This document shows, in pieces, positions 1 to 5,649 of a stretch of DNA of 5,781 nt. This DNA comes from Nitrospirota bacterium (GTDB taxonomy: Bacteria > Nitrospirota > Nitrospiria > Nitrospirales > UBA8639). Within the stretch, counting starts at the first letter, position 1. The number at the start of each line of letters is the position of its first letter. The position numbers and the translations under genes are program-made. The stretch lies in assembly GCA_003235785.1 (NCBI GenBank), contig QJYE01000038.1, positions 1-5,781 of the forward strand, read 5' to 3'. The notes beneath the pieces were generated by a model. That model had not been told where the DNA came from and did no database searches. It saw only the letters and a list, made by a program, of their open reading frames with translations.

Positions 1-532
1 CGCAAAAGCGGGACTGCAGCGTGGGGATGTGATTCTTGAATATGGCAATGAACAGGTGAAAGATGTGAATCATCTTCGCAATATCGTGGCCCGTACGAAA
101 GTGGGGAAACAAAAAGACATCAAGGTTTTGCGAGAAGGCAAGGAAATGACGTTGACTTTAGTTTTAGGAGAACGGCCGTCAGATCAAGTGTTGGCCAAGA
201 CGGAAGCTCCAGGTGAAAAGCCCCCGGCCATGGCAAAGCTTGATAATGTGTTGTCTGGGTTAGCTGTGGAAGCCATTACAGCAGACAATCGCAACCAATT
301 TGGTATTCCAGAAGATGCCAAAGGCGTGGTGGTGACGAATGTGGAGTCTGGGAGTGCCGTGGAAGCTGCAGGTATTTAACCCGGTGACCTTATTCAAGAG
401 GTTAGCCGAACGGCTGTGAAGACTCTTGATGACTATCAGCAGATTGCTTCTAAGATTGCGAAAGACGAATTAGTTGTCCTCTTGGTCAACCGCCGGGGGA
501 ATAACCTTTTTGTGGCGGTCAATCCCAAATAG
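1..532 (+). pseudogene. HtrA/DegP-like serine protease, 3' part (PDZ1-PDZ2), interrupted by an in-frame stop
   Basis: This is the C-terminal part of a DegP/HtrA/DegQ-type periplasmic protease; the catalytic domain lies left of the window. The frame is open from base 2. The first visible residues, AKAGLQRGDVILEYG, are the typical end of a PDZ1 ligand-binding region. After a linker comes a second PDZ domain with GVVVTNVESGSAVEAAGI. A TAA at 377-379 falls exactly where homologues have a residue between AGI and PGD. The same frame then continues for 50 codons (PGDLIQEV ... VNRRGNNLFVAVNPK) to TAG at 530-532. One base change, for example CAA to TAA, would explain it. The product would therefore lose about half of PDZ2. 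The family normally degrades or refolds misfolded envelope proteins. A GTG at 29 is only an internal codon, not a start. Family assignment is firm; whether the gene is truly broken or carries a sequencing error cannot be decided here. Confidence 0.85.
377..379 (+). other. In-frame premature stop (TAA) inside HtrA PDZ2
   Basis: The codon sits between ATT (Ile) and CCC (Pro) of an otherwise intact AGI-x-PGDLI motif. Homologues usually have Gln, Arg or Lys at x. CAA or AAA differ from TAA by one base. The downstream frame is undisturbed, so this is a substitution and not a frameshift. Most intact genes in this window also end with TAA, so TAA is not reassigned. Confidence 0.9.
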
Positions 533-547
533 TACTCATGATTCAAG

Positions 548-579
548 AAAGAGGGAGGCACAAGGTCTCCCTCTTTTTT
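548..579 (+). terminator. Rho-independent terminator after htrA
   Basis: A perfect 7-bp GC-rich stem (GAGGGAG at 551-557 with CTCCCTC at 567-573) encloses a 9-base loop. It is extended by AAA 548-550 pairing with TTT 574-576, and the T run continues to 579. It begins 16 bases after the ancestral htrA stop codon and ends 17 bases before tatC, so it should separate htrA transcription from the downstream genes, at least partly. Confidence 0.88.
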
Positions 580-596
580 AGGAACACCAGAAATAT

Positions 597-1544
597 ATGG
601 CCAAACAAAGTCAATGGGGTCAATGGTTTGAAGAGAAAGTCTTTAAGCCATTGGAAGATAAGAAGATGCCCGTCATGGAGCATCTTCATGAATTCCAACA
701 TCGACTGACTCGTGCGGTCGTGGTGATGGCCCTGGTCTTTGTGGGCACATTTTTTTATGCGGACACTCTTGTCACCTGGCTTCGCATTCCGCTTCAAAAT
801 TTTTTCATCTTAGATTCCTGGGAGTGGGTCCCTTCTGATTTGCCCAAAATTCCCTTAGTCTTTCTTGCTCCGGCTGAAGCTCTATGGCAAAACGTTAAGG
901 TGGCTGGGCTGTGTGCGTTAGTGCTCACCACGCCCTATTGGTTATGGGAAATTTGGCAATTTGTGGTTCCTGGCCTGCATGCCCAGGAACGACGTTTTGT
1001 CGCACCGTTTACGGCAATTAGTACCGTCGCATTTTTTCTTGGGTTAACCTTTTGTTTCTTTTTTGTGCTCCCGTTTGCTCTGAATTTTCTGCTGTCCTAC
1101 GGACTGGCTTCAGGGTTTATTGCACAAATTTCAATCGCCAATTTCATTGGATTTATCCTATGGTTTCTCTTGGTCTTCGGCCTTATTTTTGAGGTGCCGC
1201 TCGCGTTGACGTTGATGGCCAAGCTCGGGTGGGTTGATGCCCCGTTGCTGAGACAATATCGGAAGTGGGCCTTTCTTGGGTCTTTTCTGTTTGCCGCGAT
1301 TCTGACCCCGACGCCTGACCCGTTCAATCAATGTATTATGGCACTGCCTATGTATTTCTTTTACGAGGTCGGAATTATCAGCGCCCAAATGTTTGGGAAA
1401 AAGAAGCCCAAGGAGACCGAAGAGGTTGCACCAACAGCACCGGCAACCTCTCGTGCGGCCTCCCGGCCTGTCTCTCCATCCACAGGCTCTGTGGTGAGTG
1501 GTGATGATGATTATGTCAGTGTGCCGGACTCTGGTCCACGTTAA
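597..1544 (+). CDS. tatC: Sec-independent protein translocase TatC
   Basis: TatC is the inner-membrane receptor of the twin-arginine pathway; it binds twin-arginine signal peptides and works with TatA/TatB to export folded proteins. The core motif MPVMEHLHEFQHRL (residues 24-37) is the usual TatC beginning. Six hydrophobic segments follow at roughly 40-57, 103-122, 137-160, 181-205, 222-236 and 243-262. Key family residues are visible: F122 and E131 in QFVVPGLHAQERR, E199 in FEVPLAL, and D241 in the LTPTPDPF motif. At 315 aa it exceeds the usual 240-260, through 23 residues before MPVMEHL and a polar Pro/Ser/Thr-rich tail (about 268-315). ATG 597 has only a poor ribosome site (AGGA at 580-583). 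ATG 666 is preceded by GGAA and would give a standard N-terminus, so the start is uncertain. No tatA or tatB lies in the window. A MogA-family gene follows after 25 bases, probably co-transcribed. Confidence 0.95.
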   Translation: MAKQSQWGQWFEEKVFKPLEDKKMPVMEHLHEFQHRLTRAVVVMALVFVGTFFYADTLVTWLRIPLQNFFILDSWEWVPSDLPKIPLVFLAPAEALWQNVKVAGLCALVLTTPYWLWEIWQFVVPGLHAQERRFVAPFTAISTVAFFLGLTFCFFFVLPFALNFLLSYGLASGFIAQISIANFIGFILWFLLVFGLIFEVPLALTLMAKLGWVDAPLLRQYRKWAFLGSFLFAAILTPTPDPFNQCIMALPMYFFYEVGIISAQMFGKKKPKETEEVAPTAPATSRAASRPVSPSTGSVVSGDDDYVSVPDSGPR

Positions 1545-1561
1545 AGATTGAGCCAGATAGT

Positions 1562-1565
1562 GGAG
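1562..1565 (+). promoter_or_regulatory. Ribosome binding site of the mogA-family gene
   Basis: GGAG lies 4 bases before ATG 1570 and 7 bases before GTG 1573. An in-frame TAG at 1558-1560 rules out any earlier start, so translation begins at 1570 or 1573. Spacing favours the GTG slightly, and the two products differ by one residue. Confidence 0.6.
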
Positions 1566-1569
1566 TGAA

Positions 1570-2058
1570 ATGGTGATCGGCGTGGCAGCTCTAATGATTA
1601 GTAACAAGATTTTTTCCGGACAAGAGCCTGATACCGGTCGGAATATTTTGGAAGACGCCTTGACGAACCACCAAATCACCCTTTTATCCTATGAAGTCCT
1701 GCCTGATGAGCGGGAGGTGATTGTGAAACGCCTGCAAAGCCTTTGTCAGAACGAGACGTTATCGGTCGTTCTCACTCTTGGGGGAACAGGGGTCAGACCA
1801 ACCGATTGTGTGCCAGAAGCCACGCGAGAAGTGATTGACAAAGAAATTCCAGGGATTGCCGAAGCCATGCGTGCAGAAAGTCTTAAGAAAGTGCGGACGG
1901 CCATGTTGTCTCGAGGAATGGCCGGCATGAAAAACAAGACGTTGATAATAAATTTCCCGGGAAGTGCGAAGGGCATACAGGATAATGGTGCGCTTATTTT
2001 TCCACTCCTGGATCATATGGTTCACAAAATTGGAAAAGCGGAATCCCGCACGAATTAA
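1570..2058 (+). CDS. mogA: MogA/MoaB-family molybdopterin adenylyltransferase
   Basis: MogA-type proteins adenylylate molybdopterin, the step before MoeA inserts molybdate; they act as cytoplasmic trimers. The 162-aa product spans the compact MoCF-binding fold. Visible motifs are the SGQEPDTG turn (16-23), LPDERE with D46 (the position of the functional Asp in E. coli MogA), the hallmark TLGGTG (69-74), PTD with D79, IPGIAEAMR (93-101), LSR (113-115) and the final IINFPGS (126-132). The last differs from the more common NLPGSP. MoaB paralogues have a similar length, but the Asp in LPDER and the PTD motif favour the MogA role; the choice rests on family knowledge only. GGAG at 1562 serves as ribosome site. 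It lies between tatC (25-base gap) and an Mrp gene (64-base gap), with moeA and mobB further on, which supports a molybdenum cofactor role. Confidence 0.9.
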   Translation: MVIGVAALMISNKIFSGQEPDTGRNILEDALTNHQITLLSYEVLPDEREVIVKRLQSLCQNETLSVVLTLGGTGVRPTDCVPEATREVIDKEIPGIAEAMRAESLKKVRTAMLSRGMAGMKNKTLIINFPGSAKGIQDNGALIFPLLDHMVHKIGKAESRTN

Positions 2059-2112
2059 ACTTTTAAGTGCAACATTACGTAGATCATGATTTTTTATTGG
2101 CTTTAATTTTTT

Positions 2113-2117
2113 GGAGG
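2113..2117 (+). promoter_or_regulatory. Ribosome binding site fixing the Mrp start
   Basis: GGAGG is the strongest Shine-Dalgarno sequence in the window and sits 5 bases before ATG 2123. It overlaps the codons that would be read from an upstream TTG at 2111, so ATG 2123 is the natural start and the longer frame is an artefact. Confidence 0.85.
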
Positions 2118-2122
2118 CATAT

Positions 2123-3088
2123 ATGGCAAGCGAACTGAAAATGGTTCAACCATCTCCGTCGTCGAGCGGTGATGTCTGTACTTATATGTGGGCCTGTGCG
2201 ATTTGTGATGAAACCGAAACCTGCCAGAAAGATCGAGAAGGCCATAGCCGATGGTTAGTGAATAAGCGCATGGAGCGAATTGAGCATAAAATTCTCGTCA
2301 TGAGTAACAAGGGTGGAGTTGGCAAGAGCACCATGACTACGAATCTAGCCATTAGCTTAGCGTTAAAGGGCTATGAAGTGGGCGTCTGTGACATGGATAT
2401 TCATGGTCCGAACATTCCTAAAATGATGGGGGTGGAAGGGGAAAAACTCAAAATCAGTACGGGCGGGGGCATTATTCCGCATCAAGTCTACAATCTGAAA
2501 ATCGCCTCGATGTCGTTTCTTCTTCAAAACTCTGACGATCCCATCATTTGGCGGGATGCCTATAAATTTGAATTCATCAATCAATTACTGGGTGGCGTCG
2601 AATGGCAGGATTTGAATTATTTATTTATTGATTTGCCCCCTGGTACGGGTAATGAATCAGTCACCACGATGGACTTGATCGGAGATGTCACAGGCTGTGT
2701 GATTGTCTCGACACCTCAAGAAGTGGCCCTGTTGGATTCTCGGAAATCGGTAACATTTGTGAGAGATAGTGAGTTGCCGATTATTGGAATCATTGAAAAC
2801 ATGAGTGGCCTGGATTGTCCGCATTGTCATAAATCCATTGAAGTCTTTCGACAAGGTGGAGGAGAGGCCTCTGCGGCTGACATGGGAGTGCCGTTCCTGG
2901 GACGTGTGCCTCTCGATCCAGAGATGGTCTTGCAATGTGACCGAGGCGAGCCCTATGCCTTGTTTCACTCCGATCTTCCAACGGCAGAGGCCATTCATGG
3001 GATTGCCAATAAGATTGAAGAGTTTTGTAAGAAGAAAGGCTCATTAGTGAACGTGTCAGCTCGTCCTGCACCATTTAAAAAGCCATAA
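2123..3088 (+). CDS. Mrp/ApbC/Nbp35-family Fe-S cluster carrier ATPase
   Basis: This 321-aa cytoplasmic P-loop NTPase belongs to the Mrp/Nbp35 family, which binds Fe-S clusters and transfers them to apoproteins. The deviant Walker A motif KGGVGKST is at 63-70. The family signature DMDIHGPNIPKMMG follows at 90-103, then Walker B IDLPPGTGNE at 169-178. CPHC at 232-235 is the CXXC pair expected to bridge a 4Fe-4S cluster across the dimer. Most bacterial Mrp proteins start with a DUF59/MIP18-like domain. Here the N-terminus instead carries C19-x5-C25-x2-C28-x5-C34, whose last three cysteines match the spacing of the N-terminal ferredoxin-like cluster of eukaryotic and archaeal-type Nbp35. It sits between two molybdenum cofactor genes, suggesting a link to Mo/Fe-S enzyme maturation. 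No convincing promoter was seen in the AT-rich 64 bases before it. Confidence 0.92.
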   Translation: MASELKMVQPSPSSSGDVCTYMWACAICDETETCQKDREGHSRWLVNKRMERIEHKILVMSNKGGVGKSTMTTNLAISLALKGYEVGVCDMDIHGPNIPKMMGVEGEKLKISTGGGIIPHQVYNLKIASMSFLLQNSDDPIIWRDAYKFEFINQLLGGVEWQDLNYLFIDLPPGTGNESVTTMDLIGDVTGCVIVSTPQEVALLDSRKSVTFVRDSELPIIGIIENMSGLDCPHCHKSIEVFRQGGGEASAADMGVPFLGRVPLDPEMVLQCDRGEPYALFHSDLPTAEAIHGIANKIEEFCKKKGSLVNVSARPAPFKKP

Positions 3089-3132
3089 CGACTCGATTAC
3101 CTTACAATCGTTTCAGGAGATTTGGACGCTTC

Positions 3133-4362
3133 ATGGATTCTTTAACATCGCTAACCACTGCCCAACAAATTGTCTTGGATGCTGCTGGGATCTTGGGCTG
3201 CGAAAAGATCGGGCTGCTTGATGCTTTAGGCCGTGTGTTGGGGGAAGATATTATTGCCCCACGCGCCAATCCCCCTTGGGATAATTCGGCCATGGACGGA
3301 TTTGCCGTTCGCTGGGCAGATATCAAGCAAGAGCATGCCATTACCAAAATTCCTGAATTAACAGTCGTCGAAGATGTCGCTGCTGGTGCCGTGGCGACTA
3401 AGTCTGTTGGCCCAGGAGAAGCCATTCGCATCATGACCGGTGCGCCCATGCCGGCTGGAGCCGATACGGTGGTTCGCATTGAATATACCGAACCCTCCGA
3501 AACGACTGTTCGAATTATGCTCCCCGAATATGGCCAGGGGGCAAACATTCGACCCAAAGGGGACGATGTGCAAGAAGGGGAATGTATCATTCCACAAGGT
3601 ACTCCACTGCGGTCCGGGGAAATCGGCATGCTCGCCATTCTGGCGAAATCTTTTGTGTTGGTTCATCAACGACCTCGTGTGGGTATTCTCTCAACCGGAG
3701 ATGAGTTAGCGGATCTTGATGAGTCATTTGATGAACATAAAATTGTCAACTCAAATAGTTATGGCATTGCCGCTGCGGTCCAAGAGGCTGGAGGGATTCC
3801 GGTTCTTTTAGGCATTGCGAAAGACAATCCTGATTCTTTAAAGGACAAAATTCGGCAGGGATTAACGTGCGATATTCTGGTGTTATCAGGCGGGGTCTCC
3901 ATGGGAGATTATGATTTCACCAAGCCGGTGTTCGCCGAACTCGGGGCCGATATGAACTTTTGGAAATTAGCGATCCGCCCTGGACAGCCTGTGGCCTTTG
4001 GGAAAATTCAAGGCAAATTAGCCTTCGGCTTACCAGGGAATCCCGTGTCGTCCATGGTCACTTTTGATCAATTGGTTAGACCGGCTATGTTGAAGTTGGG
4101 GGGGCATCGCATCTGGGAACGCCCCATCGTGAAGGCACGCTTTCTTGAGAAGTTTTCAAAGCAGACGGATCGACGTCACTTTCTTCGAGGTGTGCTTGCC
4201 TATGAAGGAGGCGACTTAGTTGTTCGAACAACGGGCAAACAAGGGTCAGGAATTTTAACCTCAATGGTCAAAGCCAATGGATTTATTGATGTGCCGGAAG
4301 ACGTGGAACACCTTCAGCCGGGTGATGTGGTGAATGTGCAATTGTTGTCTAGGAACTTTTAG
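3133..4362 (+). CDS. moeA: Molybdopterin molybdenumtransferase MoeA
   Basis: MoeA hydrolyses adenylylated molybdopterin and inserts molybdate to form active molybdenum cofactor in the cytoplasm, the step after MogA. At 409 aa it matches E. coli MoeA (411). Domains I/II show PPWDNSAMDGFAV (47-59, with D55), the GEAIRIMTGAPMPAGAD stretch (95-111, with T102) and IRPKGDDVQEGE (139-150). The MogA-like domain III shows VGILSTGDEL (183-192), IVNSNSYG, SGGVSMGDYD (252-261) and IRPGQPVAFG. LPGNPVSS (300-307) is the cofactor-binding loop. The C-terminal beta domain is complete through about residue 409. AGGAGA at 3115-3120 lies 12 bases upstream of the ATG, somewhat far; GGA at 3124-3126 is closer. It starts 44 bases after the Mrp gene, probably in the same transcript. 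No key residue looks missing. Confidence 0.97.
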   Translation: MDSLTSLTTAQQIVLDAAGILGCEKIGLLDALGRVLGEDIIAPRANPPWDNSAMDGFAVRWADIKQEHAITKIPELTVVEDVAAGAVATKSVGPGEAIRIMTGAPMPAGADTVVRIEYTEPSETTVRIMLPEYGQGANIRPKGDDVQEGECIIPQGTPLRSGEIGMLAILAKSFVLVHQRPRVGILSTGDELADLDESFDEHKIVNSNSYGIAAAVQEAGGIPVLLGIAKDNPDSLKDKIRQGLTCDILVLSGGVSMGDYDFTKPVFAELGADMNFWKLAIRPGQPVAFGKIQGKLAFGLPGNPVSSMVTFDQLVRPAMLKLGGHRIWERPIVKARFLEKFSKQTDRRHFLRGVLAYEGGDLVVRTTGKQGSGILTSMVKANGFIDVPEDVEHLQPGDVVNVQLLSRNF

Positions 4363-4383
4363 GCAGCATTTCAGCGTTATGAT

Positions 4384-4433
4384 CCTATACGATGCGCATT
4401 GATTATTCTTGTAATTTCTAAAAGACGTATAGG
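4384..4433 (+). repeat. Inverted repeat in the moeA-mobB spacer
   Basis: CCTATACG (4384-4391) and CGTATAGG (4426-4433) are perfect 8-base reverse complements with 34 bases between them, in the only sizeable spacer (78 bases) of the molybdenum cofactor part. The right arm includes AGG 4431-4433, the likely weak ribosome site of mobB. It could form an RNA hairpin or be a protein-binding site. A chance match is also possible, since the stem is short and the loop long, and no T run follows, so it is not a typical terminator. Confidence 0.4.
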
Positions 4434-4440
4434 CTTCAAG

Positions 4441-4944
4441 ATGACACCACCCATTGTATGTTTTGTGGGACGTTCTAACAGTGGCAAAACCACGCTCATC
4501 GAACGATTAATCCTGGAATTGACCGAGGCCGGCTATCGGATAGCGACGATCAAGCATGCCGGTCATGGATTTGATCTTGATACCGAAGGAAAAGATAGTT
4601 GGCGACATAAGCGGGCAGGAGCCAGCCAAGTCGTGGTGTTATCGAAGGGAAGCCTGGCGATGTTTACCGATGTGGCTGAGGAGCTTCCTGTCGAAGATAT
4701 CCGTGCTCGCTTCATCAACAAGGACATCGATTTAATCATTGCTGAAGGGTGGAAAAGCCAAGGATTCCCGAAAGTCATTGTCGTTCGAGAAGACCTGAAG
4801 GAAGTGGATGTTTCACTTGAAGGGTTAATCGCCGTCGCCTCCATCAAGCCCATTGATGTCAATGTACCCTGGTTTGATCGAGATGATGTTCGAGGGTTGG
4901 CCAAGATTATTACCACCCAATTTCCACGCCACACGGATACGTAA
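4441..4944 (+). CDS. mobB: Molybdopterin-guanine dinucleotide biosynthesis adaptor protein MobB
   Basis: MobB is a cytoplasmic P-loop GTP-binding protein that associates with MobA and assists attachment of GMP to molybdenum cofactor, giving the bis-MGD form used by DMSO-reductase-family enzymes. The 167-aa protein has Walker A GRSNSGKT (10-17), the family signature IKHAGHGFDLDTEGKDSWR (37-55) with RAGA following, and DLIIAEGWKSQGFPK (97-111), the characteristic second motif. ATG 4441 is chosen because MobB proteins place the P-loop within about ten residues of the start and AGG at 4431-4433 is suitably spaced. A TTG at 4399 would add 14 residues with no family support. MobA itself is not in the window. 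The next gene starts five bases after its stop codon. Confidence 0.93.
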   Translation: MTPPIVCFVGRSNSGKTTLIERLILELTEAGYRIATIKHAGHGFDLDTEGKDSWRHKRAGASQVVVLSKGSLAMFTDVAEELPVEDIRARFINKDIDLIIAEGWKSQGFPKVIVVREDLKEVDVSLEGLIAVASIKPIDVNVPWFDRDDVRGLAKIITTQFPRHTDT

Positions 4945-4949
4945 TCCCC

Positions 4950-5648
4950 ATGGGTAAAAGTCTGACCCTCATCCTGGCCGTGCTTGTCGTGCTGGCCTTA
5001 GGAGGGGCGGCAGCCATTCCTCTCACCAATCAGCCAACCTTTTGTGCTGGTTGTCATACCATTAAGCCCGCTTACGATTCCTGGGCCCGCTCCAGTCATA
5101 AAGATGTCACCTGTGTGGATTGCCATGTGAGGCCAGGGCTTTCCGGTTTTCTTCAGGATAAGGTGTATGCAGGATTAGAAGACGTCGCGATTACCTTTTT
5201 TGGAACACCAACCGAACCTCATAACCTTCAGTCACATGTGTATTCTTCGGTCTGCCTTGGGTGTCATCGCGCCATACTAAGAGTCGCTGAAGTGTCGTCC
5301 CGCGATTTGCCCTCACCGGTAAAAGAAGTCGGCCTGATCATGGATCATCGGGACCATATGGCCGCATTTGAAAAACGAGGTCAGGGAGAGGGGTGTACAA
5401 CGTGCCATTCACGAGTGGTGCATGGAACACCCATTAAAGGCTACCCGATCGTCATCCCACGCGGACATGTCAAATTGGATGATCAACCCCACACACCGGA
5501 TCTTCCTCCCGACTCCAAACTCTGGAAGACCACGATGGCCGATTGCATGCGTTGTCATGATGGAAAGCAAACACATGAGGGCGAAGTGTTAAGTAACCGC
5601 TGTGAAACATGCCACCTGCCAGATAAAATCGGCGGATTTTTGTTTTAA
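4950..5648 (+). CDS. Membrane-anchored hexaheme cytochrome c, NapC/NirT/NrfH-like
   Basis: The 232-aa product has an N-terminal membrane anchor (about residues 4-24, hydrophobic, followed by no clear signal peptidase site) and a periplasmic multiheme domain. Six CXXCH haem motifs are visible: CAGCH 32-36, CVDCH 55-59, CLGCH 102-106, CTTCH 149-153, CMRCH 199-203 and CETCH 218-222. The pattern around haems 1 and 2 (FCAGCHTIKPAYDSW, then SSHKDVTCVDCH) is that of NapC/NirT/NrfH quinol dehydrogenases, which move electrons between the quinone pool and periplasmic reductases or oxidases. NrfH and NapC normally carry four haems, so six is larger than typical. Eight extra histidines (50, 91, 96, 133, 136, 158, 173, 181) plus H209 could act as distal ligands. 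The Met of the NrfH-type CXXCHxM motif is Ile here. No ribosome site precedes the ATG, so coupling to mobB translation is likely. The electron partner is unknown. Confidence 0.88.
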   Translation: MGKSLTLILAVLVVLALGGAAAIPLTNQPTFCAGCHTIKPAYDSWARSSHKDVTCVDCHVRPGLSGFLQDKVYAGLEDVAITFFGTPTEPHNLQSHVYSSVCLGCHRAILRVAEVSSRDLPSPVKEVGLIMDHRDHMAAFEKRGQGEGCTTCHSRVVHGTPIKGYPIVIPRGHVKLDDQPHTPDLPPDSKLWKTTMADCMRCHDGKQTHEGEVLSNRCETCHLPDKIGGFLF

Positions 5649-5649
5649 A

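Noticed and set aside
29..379. A free-standing 116-aa protein starting at GTG 29
   Set aside because: The frame is open to the window edge and the residues before GTG 29 continue the PDZ1 motif, so this is an internal codon of HtrA and not a start.
377..379. Recoding of TAA as a sense codon
   Set aside because: TAA ends tatC, mogA, the Mrp gene, mobB and the cytochrome gene here, and no recoding element such as a SECIS-like hairpin is evident (SECIS would concern TGA in any case).
470..547. Promoter for tatC upstream of the terminator
   Set aside because: TTGTCC (474-479) and TTGGTC (483-488) resemble -35 boxes, but no acceptable -10 box lies 16-18 bases downstream of either.
1158..1679. 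173-aa open frame on the - strand over tatC and mogA
   Set aside because: It lies opposite two clear genes, has an odd Arg/Cys-rich composition and no recognisable motif; it is a shadow frame.
2059..2122. Promoter before the Mrp gene
   Set aside because: The spacer is AT-rich, but no pair of -35 and -10 boxes with proper spacing, and no sigma-54 GG/GC pattern, could be found by eye.
3102..3638. 178-aa open frame on the - strand over moeA
   Set aside because: It is antisense to the well-conserved MoeA domains, has Ser/Met/Thr-rich low-information sequence and no motif.
5368..5592. 74-aa + strand frame inside the cytochrome gene
   Set aside because: It overlaps three CXXCH motifs of the cytochrome in another frame and has no motif of its own.
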